Assembly (NCBI GenBank): GCA_963734275.1
Contig: CAVTGO010000010.1
Coordinates: forward strand, 204,933 to 268,932
DNA from: CAVTGO01 sp963734275
GTDB lineage: Bacteria > Actinomycetota > UBA4738 > HRBIN12
DNA: 64,000 nt
Reading direction: 5' to 3'
Shown piece by piece: positions 8,772-18,609 of this stretch; the first letter of the stretch is position 1; each line of letters starts with the position of its first letter. Position numbers and translations under genes: made by a program. The notes under the pieces were generated by a model, which saw nothing but the letters and a program-made list of their open reading frames with translations, searched no databases and was not told where the DNA came from.

Positions 8772-10546
8772 GGGCTCGTTCTCGCGGCCGGCTCGACGGT
8801 CGGAAGGCGCAAACAGATCGTCGTCCCGCTGCCCACCTCCGAGACGAGCTGGAGCGAACCACCCATCAGCTCGGCACGCTCGCGCATGCTCAGCAGGCCG
8901 ATCCCGACCGTGGACGACGATGGGTCGAAGCCCCGGCCATCGTCGGATACCTCGGCGGCGAACGCGTCGGCGTCCACGGTCAGCACGATCCGTATGCTGG
9001 ACGCGCCCGCGTGCTTGACCGCGTTGTTCAGCGCCTCTTGCACGATCCGGAACGCGACGGACTCGATATCTGCCGACGGTCGACGACCCTCCGTCCGGTC
9101 CTCGAGCTCCACATGCAGGTCACCGGCGGCGCGCATCGCCTCCGCCACGCGAGCCAGCACCGGGACGAGACCATCACGATCGAGTTCGGGTGGGCGCAGA
9201 CCCCAGACGATCTGACGGCTCTCGGCGATGGCTGCTGTGAGCAGACGTTGGATCTCGGCCGCGTCTTCCCCGAGCGCGGCCGGCGCCTTCATCTGCAGGA
9301 CACCCGCGTGCAACGACACCGCCGTGAGGATCTGGCCGAGCCCGTCGTGCAGCTCACGCGAAACCCGCTGGCGCTCCTCCTCCTGGGCGCGGACGACCTT
9401 CTCGACCAGAAGCTTGCGCTCCCGCGCGAGCCGCTCGAGCTCCTCGGCACGCAGGCGCAGCCCCTCGCGGAGCTCGGCCTGCCGGAGCGCGATCCCGAGA
9501 TGGTCGGCGACCTCACGGATCACCTCGAGGTGCTCGTCGTCGAACGCGTGGGCCTCGACCGAGTGGACGAACATCGCGCCGAACCGATCGGCGCCCGGAC
9601 GGAGCGATGCGAAGACCACGCTGCGGGACCCGGCGGCGAACTCCGCGTCCAGACCCGCGCCCGGCGAGTCGGCCGCGCCGAGGTCCGGCACGTACCAGGT
9701 GGACGCGGCAAGGCGCTCACGGTGCGGGAGCTCGGCCAAGGGACGGCGATCACCGGTTCCCGGACCCAGGTCCCGATCCTGGCGCACGGCGAGGTACGTC
9801 GCCATCTCCGAGCCCTCTTCGAAGCGGAGCACATCGACGCGGTTCGCGGGCACCTGGCGCTCGACCCAGTCGGCCGCAAGGCCGGCGACCTCCTCGGCGG
9901 ACGCGCCCTTCATCATCCGCCCGTCGATCTCGCGGAGCCCCTCGAGCCGGTGCGCGTACCGTTCCATCTGTCGGCGATCGCGCAGCGTCGTGATGCCGAA
10001 CGCGAGGTCGCCGGCGATCTCGGTCAACAGCGCGACTTCCGGTGAGGCGAACGACTCGGCTCGGCCGTCGGCGACCGTCAGCGCGCCGATCGTCCGTGCC
10101 CCCACGGTGAGTGGCAGCGCGACCGCGGAGACCACGCCGTGCCGTTCGGCTGCCTCGCGCCAGGAACGGAGCACCGGGTCGGTAACCAGATCGCGAGCTA
10201 CGACCGTGCGCCCCGACCGGATCGCGGTGCCGGTCGGTCCGCGCCGGCGTTCCTCGCCCGCCGCGTGGACCTGGACCTCCTCGACGAACCCGGCCGCCCG
10301 GCCCGCTCGAGCGACCGGCACGACGGAGCGGTCGCCCTCGTCCTCCGCGAACCCCACCCAGGCCACGGCGTACCCGGCCTGCTCGATGATCGCCCGGCAC
10401 ACATCCTCGAGGAGCTGCTGCTCATCGCTCGCGCGCACGAGCACCTCGTTGCAGCGGCTGATGGTGCGCAGGGAGCGGTTGGAGCGTCGCAGTTCCTCGT
10501 CCGGTCCCGTGGTCGCCACGCCGCCCGCCTCGCGTCGCTCAGCCAC
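8768..10546 (-). CDS. Sensor histidine kinase, two GAF domains, HisKA_3
   Basis: About 592 residues, soluble. Two GAF-type sensory domains (about 30-185 and 195-350) are followed by a coiled segment, HisKA_3 with phospho-acceptor His in RVSRELHDGLGQILTAV, and HATPase_c with EALNNAVKHAG, DDGRGFD and GIGLLSMRERAEL. The NarL-type dimerisation domain fits pairing with a LuxR regulator; the nearest is at 3288 at the end of the same operon. The GTG start at 10546 overlaps the degenerate receiver upstream by 8 bp and is preferred because the frame further upstream is an antisense-like shadow of that receiver. Confidence 0.9.
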   Translation of the reverse strand: MAERREAGGVATTGPDEELRRSNRSLRTISRCNEVLVRASDEQQLLEDVCRAIIEQAGYAVAWVGFAEDEGDRSVVPVARAGRAAGFVEEVQVHAAGEERRRGPTGTAIRSGRTVVARDLVTDPVLRSWREAAERHGVVSAVALPLTVGARTIGALTVADGRAESFASPEVALLTEIAGDLAFGITTLRDRRQMERYAHRLEGLREIDGRMMKGASAEEVAGLAADWVERQVPANRVDVLRFEEGSEMATYLAVRQDRDLGPGTGDRRPLAELPHRERLAASTWYVPDLGAADSPGAGLDAEFAAGSRSVVFASLRPGADRFGAMFVHSVEAHAFDDEHLEVIREVADHLGIALRQAELREGLRLRAEELERLARERKLLVEKVVRAQEEERQRVSRELHDGLGQILTAVSLHAGVLQMKAPAALGEDAAEIQRLLTAAIAESRQIVWGLRPPELDRDGLVPVLARVAEAMRAAGDLHVELEDRTEGRRPSADIESVAFRIVQEALNNAVKHAGASSIRIVLTVDADAFAAEVSDDGRGFDPSSSTVGIGLLSMRERAELMGGSLQLVSEVGSGTTICLRLPTVEPAARTSP

Positions 10547-10982
10547 GGACGGCCTCCGTACCGCCGACGAGCTGCCACCGCAGGCCGGTCGAAAGGAGCG
10601 CCTCCGCGAGCCGCGGCCCGTCGGCGGGGACCCGGAGCACCCCGTTGGCATCGAGGTCGAGGGTCGGCAGGATCTCCTCGGACTCATCCGACCGGGCGAG
10701 CACCAGCACCGGCAGCGCTCGTGTGCGCTCGGCCCCGCGGATCCGGTGGAGCACCTCGAGCCCGTCCAGGCACGGGAGATCGGGGTCAAGGAGCACCAGG
10801 CACGGCTCCGCCTCGTCGGCGCCTGAGTAGCGGCCCGTTCGGAACAGGTACTCGAGCGCCTCGAGCCCGTCTCGCACCCACCGGATGCCGTTCGCGACGC
10901 CCTGGCCCGCCAGCGCCATGACGAGCGACTCGGCGACCCGTTCGTCACCCTCGGCCATGAGGATCGGGGGAGGGGATTTCAT
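10539..10982 (-). CDS. Receiver-domain protein, degenerate
   Basis: A 147-residue stand-alone receiver domain, first gene of the six-gene signalling operon. The phospho-acceptor D66 is present (CLVLLDPDLPCLDG), but the N-terminal acidic pocket is reduced to EGD (11-13) and the conserved lysine is replaced by Arg117 (GVLRVPAD). Phosphorylation may therefore be weak or absent. ATG at 10980-10982 is chosen because the longer frame upstream has no receiver similarity. A CACGAT hexamer 9 nt upstream of the start is a weak -10 candidate. Confidence 0.8.
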   Translation of the reverse strand: MKSPPPILMAEGDERVAESLVMALAGQGVANGIRWVRDGLEALEYLFRTGRYSGADEAEPCLVLLDPDLPCLDGLEVLHRIRGAERTRALPVLVLARSDESEEILPTLDLDANGVLRVPADGPRLAEALLSTGLRWQLVGGTEAVRG

Positions 10983-11092
10983 ACGGCAATCATCGTGGGC
11001 GCTCCGAGGGGGTTGCACAATCGGGATACCCCGCGACCGGGCGCCTGCGGGTTTCCCGCGCACGGTCCCCCTTCCGGGGGCTCCGGGTCTGG

Positions 11093-11752
11093 CTAGTCCC
11101 CCAACGCGATCCCGCTGTCGATGGCCAGCCGGACCAGATCCGCCCGGGTCTGCAGGTTCGTCTTCTGGAGGAGGTGGCTCCGGTGGGACTCCACCGTCCG
11201 CAGCGAGATCGCGAGGATCGAGGCGATCTCCGAATTGGTATGACCGAGGGCGATCAGGCGCAGCACCGCGCGCTCGCGGTCGGTGAGCTCGACGGCGGCC
11301 GGGACGCGCGGGGCCGGGATCGAAACGCGCAGCCCTGCCAGCGCCATCCCGAGGGACGGTTCCAGGTAGTCCTCGCCCCTCGCGACCCGCCGCACGGCCT
11401 CCGCGAGGTCCTCGGACGCCGCCTCCTTCAGCAGGTACCCGCGAGCACCGGCCGCGAAGGCCTGGCGGACGTCGGTGGGGTTGTCCACCATCGACAGGAC
11501 CAAGATCGCGGAGTCGGGGAAGCGCTCGTGGAGCCTGGTGACGACCTCGGCACCCCGCCCGTCGGGAAGGACCAGGTCCGCCAGGATCACGTCCGCCTCC
11601 ACGTCCCAGGCGAGCGCCTCCGACAGCCGCCCCGCCTGTCCCACCACGCGCACGTCCGCCTGACGCTCGAGGAGCCCGATGATCCCTTGCCGCACGATCC
11701 CGTGATCGTCGAGGACCAGCACGCGGGTCTCGGCCGCGGCCGGCCCGCTCAT
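11093..11752 (-). CDS. NarL/FixJ-type response regulator (REC-LuxR HTH)
   Basis: A 219-residue response regulator closely related to the one at 3288. The receiver has DD15-16, phospho-acceptor D59 (VILADLVLPD) and K109 (GYLLKE). The LuxR helix-turn-helix contains LTDRERAVLRLIALGHTNSEIA. It overlaps the kinase upstream by ATGA, so the two form a canonical cognate pair. Direct targets are unknown. Confidence 0.93.
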   Translation of the reverse strand: MSGPAAAETRVLVLDDHGIVRQGIIGLLERQADVRVVGQAGRLSEALAWDVEADVILADLVLPDGRGAEVVTRLHERFPDSAILVLSMVDNPTDVRQAFAAGARGYLLKEAASEDLAEAVRRVARGEDYLEPSLGMALAGLRVSIPAPRVPAAVELTDRERAVLRLIALGHTNSEIASILAISLRTVESHRSHLLQKTNLQTRADLVRLAIDSGIALGD

Positions 11753-13763
11753 GGCACCGGGGCGCGCAGGCGGACGATGGTGCCCCCGCCCGCGCTCGAT
11801 TCGACCCTGACGGTGCCGCCCACCAGCTCCGCGCGCTCGCGCATGCCGACGATCCCGAGCCCGTGTTCGGCCCCTGCGGCCGGATCGATCCCGCGCCCGT
11901 CGTCCTCGACGACCACGCTCAGCCATCCGTCGGTCACGCCGAGGACCAAGGAGACCGAACCGGCGTCGGCATGCCGGACGACGTTGGTCAGTGCCTCCTG
12001 GACGATCCGGTAGACGGCCGTCTCCAGCGCTGCCGGCAGCCGAGCCGAGGTCCCGAGGCTGTCGAGCAGGTCCACGGCGATCCCGTGCTCGGCGAGCGTG
12101 CGCTCGGCGAGCTGCCGGAGGGAGGGAGACAGGCCTTGGCTATCCAGCTCCGCCGGCCGGAGCGACGTCACGAGCGCGCGGGTCTCCGACACCGCCGAGC
12201 GGATCAGGTTGCGGAACTCGAGCATCCTCGCCCCGTGCTCCGAGCCGACCTCCTCCTCCAGCTCCTTGGTGAACATCGAAAGGGACGTGAGGGTCTGACC
12301 GAGGGAGTCGTGCAGCTCCCGAGCGATGCGCAACCGCTCGTCCTCCTGCACGGCGACCAGGCGCTCGAGGAGCGCGCGCCGGTCCGACTGCGAGGCTCGG
12401 AGTTGTTCGGCCGAGTGGGACTCGGCGATCGCGACCGACATGAGCTCCGCGACCTCGACGATGGAGGTCACCTCGTGGTCCGTCCAGCGATGGACCTCGG
12501 GCAGCGACATGGCCAGCAGCCCGACGAGCCGCTCCGAGTGCCGTAGGGGCACGGCCAGCGTCGCGACCCTCCCGGATCGAGCGATGACGTCGGCCAACCC
12601 CGCGACCTGCGGCTCGCTTCGCGCGTCCTCCGTCACGAACGGCCGGCCCGCCCGCAACGAGGCCACGTACTCCGGGGCGGCGCTGAGGTCGACGCGCACA
12701 CCGACCGGGGCCTGGGAACCGAGCGGGTCGATCACGCGACGCGCCTCGAGGACACTTTGGTCGTCGATGGTCGAGTACGACACGCCACAGCCGGGGAACT
12801 CGCGGACCAGCTCTTGAAGGGCGCCGTTGATCGCCTCCTCGATCGAGCTGCCCGGGCGAAGGAGCGCGCCCAGCTTGTTCAGCATCCGCAGCCGCGCCCG
12901 GCTGTCCAGGAGCTCCGTCTCGGCGGCCTTGCGCTCGGTGACATCGAACAGCGCGCCGCGCCACCTTCCCGGAGACGAGCCTCGCGCCTGCTCGTACGTG
13001 GCCGCCTCGTCGATCCAGACCGTCCGCCCGTCCTTGGCGACGATGCGGTAGTCGATGCGTAGGGGCGCCTCGGTCTGCATGCACAGGAGCACCTGATCGA
13101 CGTACCGCTCGGCGTCGTCGGGGTGCACGATGGCGTACCAGGAGCCCACGTCCGGGAGCTCCTCGCTCGCGTACCCCGTGATCGCTTCGACCTGGGGACT
13201 CCAGTACTCGATGGGGGCCGCCTCCTGTGCGAGCGGGTCCCCCTCCGCCACGAACAGCACGCACGGGGCTCCCTCGACGACCGATCGGAGCAACGCCTCG
13301 GCGTTGCGGTAGCGGTCCTCGCCGGCCCGCAGCACCTCCTGGGCGCGCTTCAGCTCGGTGATGTCCACCATCACGCCGCGCAACAACGCCGGCCCGGACT
13401 CCTGCGGGAGCACCTCTGCGTCGTCGCGGACCCAGACGAGGCGCCCGTCTCGTGCGATCATCCGGTACTCGATCGAGATGCTCGTCCCGCTCGCGACCGT
13501 GTCACCGTACGCCGCGAGCACCCGGTCGCGATCGTCCGGATGGATCAACTCCGTCCACAGGTCGAGGCCCCGGGTCGTCCAATCCTCCGGCGAGACGCCG
13601 ACCAGTGCCTCGATCTGCGGGCCACGTAGAGCGTGGTCGCCTCGCCGTCGGCTACGTCGACGTAGGCGACCGCAGGGATCCGCTCGACGAGCGCGTGGAA
13701 ATCGATCTGCTGCGGGCCCGAGGCGAGCGCCGCATCCGGGGACGCGTGGTCGGCCTTGGTCAT
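11749..13763 (-). CDS. Sensor histidine kinase, PAS-PAS-GAF-HisKA_3-HATPase (one frameshift)
   Basis: About 671 residues after correction of one missing base. Two PAS domains (the first starting VERIPAVAYVDV, the second VEGAPCVLFVAE with SPQVEAITGY), a GAF domain (about 330-480), HisKA_3 with His in RIARELHDSLGQTLTSL, and HATPase_c (EALTNVVRHADA, DDGRGIDP, GLGIVGMRER). The first PAS domain switches frame at about 13620, where LYV must continue into PQIEALVGVSPEDW; restoring one base gives exactly 672 codons. The start is ATG at 13761-13763, with GAGGA upstream and a TACAGT hexamer at 13780-13785. Cognate partner of the LuxR regulator just downstream. Confidence 0.85.
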
Positions 13764-13816
13764 AGGGTCTTCATCCTCGACTGTAGGCGAGGGGCGTGGC
13801 CGCCTCAACACACCGA

Positions 13817-16022
13817 TCAGCCGTGGAACAGCCAGTCGATCGAGCGCCGGAAGCGCGAACGGAGCTCCTCGAGCAGTCCGGCGTGCTCGGAGAGCTCTGG
13901 ATCACCCTCGATCGTGGCGAACGCCCGAGCGCGGGCGCGCCTCACGAGCTCCAGGTCCTCGGACAGGCGCGCGAGCTTCAGGTCCGGCATCCCCGATTGC
14001 TTCACGTCGAACAGCGTCCCCTCGCCGCGGAGGCGCAGATCCTCGTCGGCGAGCTCGAACCCGTCGGTGGTCCGGACCATGGCCTCCAGCCGCGCCCGCG
14101 CCTCCTCGTTGTCCTGCTTGGACCCGTCGAACAGGACGCAGTAGGAGTCGTGTGCGCCCCGCCCGATCCGGCCCCGGAGCTGGTGCAGCTGCGCCAACCC
14201 GAACCGTTCGGCGTTCTCGACGAGCATGACGGTCGCGTTCGGGCACGTCCACGCCGACCTCGATCACGGTCGTCGAGATCAGCAGGTGGTGTTCGCCCGT
14301 GCGGAAGGCCTCCATCCGCCGGTCCTTCTCGGCCGGGACGCATGCGCCCGTGCAGGACCTCGACCGACAGGTCGGGGAAGACCTCGGTCGAGAGGCGCTC
14401 GGCCTCGGCCTCGGCGGCCTTCACCTCGGTGCGGTTCGTCTCATCGATCGCGGCGCAGACCACGAACGCCTGGCGACCGGCCTCGACCTCACGCCGAACG
14501 AGCGCGTAGGCCTCCGCTCGTTCGCCCTCGGTCCGGGCGATCGTGGTGGTGACCGTTCGCCGCCCCGGCGGCAGCTCGTCGAGGGTGACCACGTCGAGGT
14601 CGCCGTAGTAGGTGAGGGCGAGCGTCCGCGGGATCGGGGTCGCGGTCATGATCAGCACGTCCGGGAAGCCCCCCTTCCCTTTCAGCGCCATCCGCTGGTG
14701 CACGCCGAACCGGTGCTGCTCGTCGATGACCGCGAGCGACAGGTCCGCGAACGCGACCCCTCCTGCACGAGGGCGTGGGTACCGACGACGAGGTCCACGT
14801 CGCCGCCGCTCACACCGTCCAGGATCCTGGCTCGGACCTTCCCGGTGATCGCCGCCGTGAGCAGCGCGTACGTGACGCCGGCGGTCTCGTCCTCGGCCTC
14901 GGGCTGTTCGTCGAGGAGGGATCCCTGGCCGCCGGCCTGACGCGTCGACGAGCTCCAGGAACGGCAGCGCACCGAACGGCCCGAGCAGGGCGGCCATCGA
15001 CCGGAAATGTTGCGCTGCAAGAATCTCCGTGGGAGCCATGATCGCCGCCTGATGCCCGGAGCCGATCGCGACGAGCGCGGCGTGGAGCGCGACCAGGGTC
15101 TTGCCGGAACCGACGTCGCCCTGGAGGAGCAGGTTCATCGGCCGAGGCTGGGCCATCGCCTCCCGACCTCGGCCATCGCGCGGCGCTGCGCGCCGGTCGG
15201 CTCGAACGGGAGCGTCGCGAGGAGCCGGTGGAGGAGCGGGTCCGCCGGGCACGTGCGCCACGCCGCTGCTCGGCGGCCTCGACGCGATGCTTGCGGAAGG
15301 CCACGCCGAGCTCCAGCGTGAACAGCTCGTCGAACTTCAGCCGCTCCTCGGCCGCGTGGAGTTCCTCCTGCGATGCCGGGAAGTGGATCTGGCGGATCGC
15401 GCGGTCGAACGGCAGGAGGGTCTCGGCGGACACGAGCTCGGCGGGAAGCGGGTCCGGCGATCGAGCGGAGCTGCTCCAGCGCGCGCCAGACCAGCTCCCG
15501 GATCGTCCGCGTCGTGATGCCCTCGGTGGCGCGGTGGACCGGGGTGATCCGCGCGGTGTGGACGAGGTCGTGTTCATCGCCCGTCAGGAGCTCGATCTCC
15601 TGGTTCGCGAGCTGCATCCGCCCCCGGTACAGCTGCGCCACGCCCGAGACGGCCACCTCGTGGCCCTCCTTGTACAGGCCCGTCGCCCACGGCTGGTTGA
15701 AGAACGTGAGATCCAGGTAGCCGGAGCCGTCGTACAGCGTCACGGTCACCATCGCCTGGCGGCGGCGGGTCTGCCGCCTCGCAACCTTCTTCACCCGCGC
15801 GACGACGGTGGCGCGCTGACCGACCTTCAGTGCCCCGATCCTGGCGACGAGCGAGCGGTCGATGTGGCGGCGTGGGTAGTGGTGGAGCAGGTCGCGGACC
15901 GTCGCGACGCCGATCGACCCGAGCACCTCCTCGGCCGGGGGGCCCTTGGTGCGGAAGCCCGCGCGACGGCCGGCGAGCTGCCGGTCGATCGCCGCCACCG
16001 GGGAATCGAGGCTCAGCGCCAC
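13817..16022 (-). pseudogene. recG: ATP-dependent DNA helicase RecG, interrupted by multiple frameshifts
   Basis: RecG remodels stalled replication forks and branched DNA. Segments in all three minus-strand frames together give a full-length protein: wedge domain (DLLHHYPRRHIDRS), Walker A LLLQGDVGSGKT, DEQH box (VIDEQHRFGVHQR), TATPIPRTL, and the C-terminal LHQLRGRIGRG. Frame changes are needed near 15458 (+1), 15250-15270 (net -1), 15169 (-1), 14939 (+1), 14760 (-1), 14337 (+1) and 14241 (+1). After correction the length is exactly 735 codons. Sequence between lesions is fully conserved, which favours sequencing error over old decay, but as read no functional RecG is encoded. The GTG start at 16022 has TAGGCT 7 nt upstream. 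Confidence 0.88.
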
Positions 16023-16029
16023 CGGCTCG

Positions 16030-16035
16030 AGCCTA
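16030..16035 (-). promoter_or_regulatory. Predicted -10 element of recG (leaderless)
   Basis: TAGGCT on the minus strand followed by 7 nt and the GTG start codon. No ribosome binding site lies between. Confidence 0.4.
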
Positions 16036-16073
16036 CGAGACGCCTCCGACGGTATCCATCGACCGGTTCTACC

Positions 16074-16598
16074 ATGCGTTGCATGTGCCTCCGCCGTTCC
16101 ACCGCCCTGCTCGCCGTGCTCGCGCTCCTCGCGGCCGGGTGCGTGGGTGGCGACGACCCGGAGCCCGGCGACAGCCGGGTGTCCCTGCCGTCGGAGGCCA
16201 CCTCGCTTCCGGAGTTCGACCTGGCCGCGTACGAGGCGATGCTCCTCGAGCTCCGAGGGACGCCGGTGCTCGTGAACATCTGGGCGAGCTGGTGCGGCCC
16301 GTGCATCGACGAAGCACCGCACCTCGCGGCGGCATACGCCGAGTTCGGTGACCGCGTGCAATTCGTCGGCGTGGACATCCTGGACGCCCGCGAGCCGGCC
16401 CGTGAGTTCATCCGGCGGTTCGGGTGGACCTATCCGAGCGTCTTCGACCCTCCGGGCGCGATCCGCGACGGCCTCGGGCTCCTCGGCCAACCCGTCACCC
16501 TGTTCTACGACGCCGAGGGCGAGCTCGTCGGGACGTGGCAGGGCGCGCTCAACCCGGAGGAACTCGACCGGCGGCTCGCGGAGATCGCAGAGATCTGA
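16074..16598 (+). CDS. TlpA/ResA-like thioredoxin-fold lipoprotein
   Basis: A 174-residue exported thiol-disulfide oxidoreductase. It has an N-terminal lipoprotein signal with lipobox LAAGC (C23), so it is anchored to the outer face of the membrane. The thioredoxin fold carries the redox motif WASWCGPC and continues through VGVDILD and a cis-Pro loop GQPVTLFYD. TlpA/ResA proteins reduce apo-cytochrome c or other extracytoplasmic cysteines; no cytochrome maturation gene lies nearby, so the partner is unknown. An alternative start at the ATG three codons downstream would leave the lipobox intact. Confidence 0.88.
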   Translation: MRCMCLRRSTALLAVLALLAAGCVGGDDPEPGDSRVSLPSEATSLPEFDLAAYEAMLLELRGTPVLVNIWASWCGPCIDEAPHLAAAYAEFGDRVQFVGVDILDAREPAREFIRRFGWTYPSVFDPPGAIRDGLGLLGQPVTLFYDAEGELVGTWQGALNPEELDRRLAEIAEI

Positions 16599-16652
16599 AC
16601 GCCGCCTGCGCGTGGCGATCCGTTCACAGGCCTCTGGTAGCCTGACCATCCC

Positions 16653-16844
16653 ATGGCAGCCGTCTGCGACATCTGCGGGAAGAAGCCGTTCTTCGGCATG
16701 CAGGTCTCCCACTCACACCGCCGCTCCCCCAAGCGGTGGGACCCGAACATCCAGCGCGTGCGCGCCGTTGTGAACGGGTCAACGAAGCGCGTGAACGCCT
16801 GCACCGGCTGCATCAAGGCCGGCAAGGTCCAGCGGGCCGTCTAG
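16653..16844 (+). CDS. rpmB: 50S ribosomal protein L28 (zinc-binding type)
   Basis: A 63-residue large-subunit ribosomal protein. It shows the L28 signature CDICGKKPFFGMQVSHSHRRS, with a second CTGC pair near the C-terminus that completes a zinc site. TAGCCT at 16638-16643 is a plausible -10 element 9 nt before the ATG, implying a very short leader. Its TAG stop shares four bases (CTAG) with the stop of the convergent aldo/keto reductase gene. Confidence 0.96.
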   Translation: MAAVCDICGKKPFFGMQVSHSHRRSPKRWDPNIQRVRAVVNGSTKRVNACTGCIKAGKVQRAV

Positions 16845-17800
16845 TCCCCCGCACCGCCCAGCGCCCGCTCGATCTCCTCCAGCACCGCCGCATCCAGGTC
16901 GAGCTCGGCCGCCGCCGCGTTCTCCTCCACCTGCGCCGGCGAGGTGGCTCCGACGATGGCCGTGGTCACCTCGGGGCGGCGCAGTATCCATGCGAGCGCG
17001 AGGCGGGACGTGGGGACGCCGAGGCCCTCCGCGAACTCCCTCAGTCGCCGGACGACGGCCATGTGCTGGGGCGTGAAGAAGCGCTGGCGCAGGAGCCGTC
17101 CCTGCTCCCCCGCCGCGCGGGATCCCTCCGGGACGTTGTCGAGGCTCCGGTACTTGCCGGTCAGCATCCCCTGCGCGAGGGGCGAGAACGCCAGCACGCC
17201 GAGCCCGAGCCGTGCGCATGCCGGCAGGACATCGCCCTCGGCCTCGCGCTGCAGCATGTTGTACCGGGGTTGGTCCGTGGCCGGCGGGACGAGCCCGCCG
17301 TCCTCGCACACATCGACCGCTGCCTCCATCTGCCCGGCCGTCCACTCCGAGACGCCCCACTGCCGGATCTTCCCCTCGCCGATCAACGCGTCGAAGGCGC
17401 GGCACGTTTCCTCGAGCGGCGTCTCGTGGTCGTAGCGGTGGCATTGATACAGGTCGATCCGCTCAATCCCGAGACGCCGCAGGCTCGCATCGCACTGCGT
17501 GCGGAGAGCGGCCGCGGACAGGCCCCGGTCCTGCGGGCCGGGCCCCATCTCCCCGTAGACCTTCGTCGCGACGAGGACGCGGTCCCTTGGGAGCTCGGCG
17601 ATCGCGCGGCCGAGCATCTCCTCGCCGCGACCGGCCGCGTACACGTTCGCGGTGTCGAACAGGTTCACGCCCAGCTGGTACGCACGGTGGATGCACGCAC
17701 GCGATGCGGCCTCGTCGACACCGTCGCCGAACGTGAGCCACGAACCGAGCGAGATCACCGAGACGTTCCAGCCGGCGCGCCCGAGCCTGCGGTACCTCAC
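16841..17800 (-). CDS. Aldo/keto reductase (Kv-beta-like subfamily)
   Basis: A 319-residue NADPH-dependent oxidoreductase with a TIM-barrel fold. The catalytic tetrad is visible as D49, Y54, K80 and H121 (FDTANVY, VATKVYGE, QCHRYD). The N-terminus MRYRRLGRAGWNVSVISLG and the C-terminal cofactor segment VTTAIVGATSPAQVEEN resemble the voltage-gated potassium channel beta-subunit group. It begins with GTG overlapping the thiD stop (GTGA), so it is the third gene of a thiL-thiD operon. Its substrate is unknown; any role in thiamine metabolism is inference from position only. Confidence 0.9.
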   Translation of the reverse strand: MRYRRLGRAGWNVSVISLGSWLTFGDGVDEAASRACIHRAYQLGVNLFDTANVYAAGRGEEMLGRAIAELPRDRVLVATKVYGEMGPGPQDRGLSAAALRTQCDASLRRLGIERIDLYQCHRYDHETPLEETCRAFDALIGEGKIRQWGVSEWTAGQMEAAVDVCEDGGLVPPATDQPRYNMLQREAEGDVLPACARLGLGVLAFSPLAQGMLTGKYRSLDNVPEGSRAAGEQGRLLRQRFFTPQHMAVVRRLREFAEGLGVPTSRLALAWILRRPEVTTAIVGATSPAQVEENAAAAELDLDAAVLEEIERALGGAGD

Positions 17801-18609
17801 CGCGGCGGGATCCCCCAGAGCTGGTCGACGGGTCCGATCCCGGAGCCGAGCGGCAGCGCATGCCGGATCGCCTCGGTGACGAATGCCTTGCCGAGACGGA
17901 CGGCCTCGAGGAGCTCCTCACCTCGCGCCAGGTGCACAGCGATCGCGGCCGAGAGCGTGCAGCCGGTGCCGTGGGTATCCCGTGTATCGATCCGCTTGGC
18001 CTCGAGCCACGTCATCGCGTCGCCGTCGAAGTAGAGGTCGTCGGCGCCCGGCGCGCCGGACAGATGACCACCCTTGACGAGGACGGCCCGGGGCCCCATC
18101 GCCACGATCGCGGCCGCCGCATCCTCCATCAGGTCGCGCGAGTCCACGTCGAACCCCGCCAGGCCCGAGGCCTCCGCGAGGTTCGGCGTCACGAGGGTGG
18201 CCAGCGGCAGGATCTGCTCGCGGAGGGCGCCGACCGCGTCCTCGGCCAGGAGCGCGTGACCGTGCTTGGAGACGAAAACCGGGTCGACCACCAGGTTGGG
18301 GATACGGGTCTCGCGTGCCGCGCCGGCGACGGCTCGCACGATGTCAGCCGACGCCAGCATGCCCGACTTCGCGGCGTCGACGCCGATGTCCTGGACGACG
18401 GCGCGGATCTGGGAGGCCACGATATCCGGCGAGACCGGCTCGAAGCCCGACACGCCGATCGTGTTCTGCACCGTCACCGCCGTGATCGCGGTCATGCCGA
18501 ACGCGCCGAGCGCGCTGAACGTCTTCAGGTCGGCCTGGATCCCGGCGCCGCCACCCGAGTCCGAGCCTGCGATCGTGAGCACTCGGGGACGGGCAGCCTC
18601 ACGCGCCAT
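17797..18609 (-). CDS. thiD: Hydroxymethylpyrimidine/phosphomethylpyrimidine kinase
   Basis: About 270 residues, ribokinase-like fold. The enzyme phosphorylates HMP and HMP-phosphate to HMP-pyrophosphate for thiamine synthesis. Diagnostic motifs are VLTIAGSDSGGGAGIQADLKTF at the N-terminus, ALGAFGMTAITAVTVQNT, and the anion-hole/ATP motif DTHGTGCTLSAAIA near the C-terminus. The ATG at 18609 overlaps the thiL end by 11 bp and gives the standard N-terminus. Confidence 0.95.
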   Translation of the reverse strand: MAREAARPRVLTIAGSDSGGGAGIQADLKTFSALGAFGMTAITAVTVQNTIGVSGFEPVSPDIVASQIRAVVQDIGVDAAKSGMLASADIVRAVAGAARETRIPNLVVDPVFVSKHGHALLAEDAVGALREQILPLATLVTPNLAEASGLAGFDVDSRDLMEDAAAAIVAMGPRAVLVKGGHLSGAPGADDLYFDGDAMTWLEAKRIDTRDTHGTGCTLSAAIAVHLARGEELLEAVRLGKAFVTEAIRHALPLGSGIGPVDQLWGIPPR

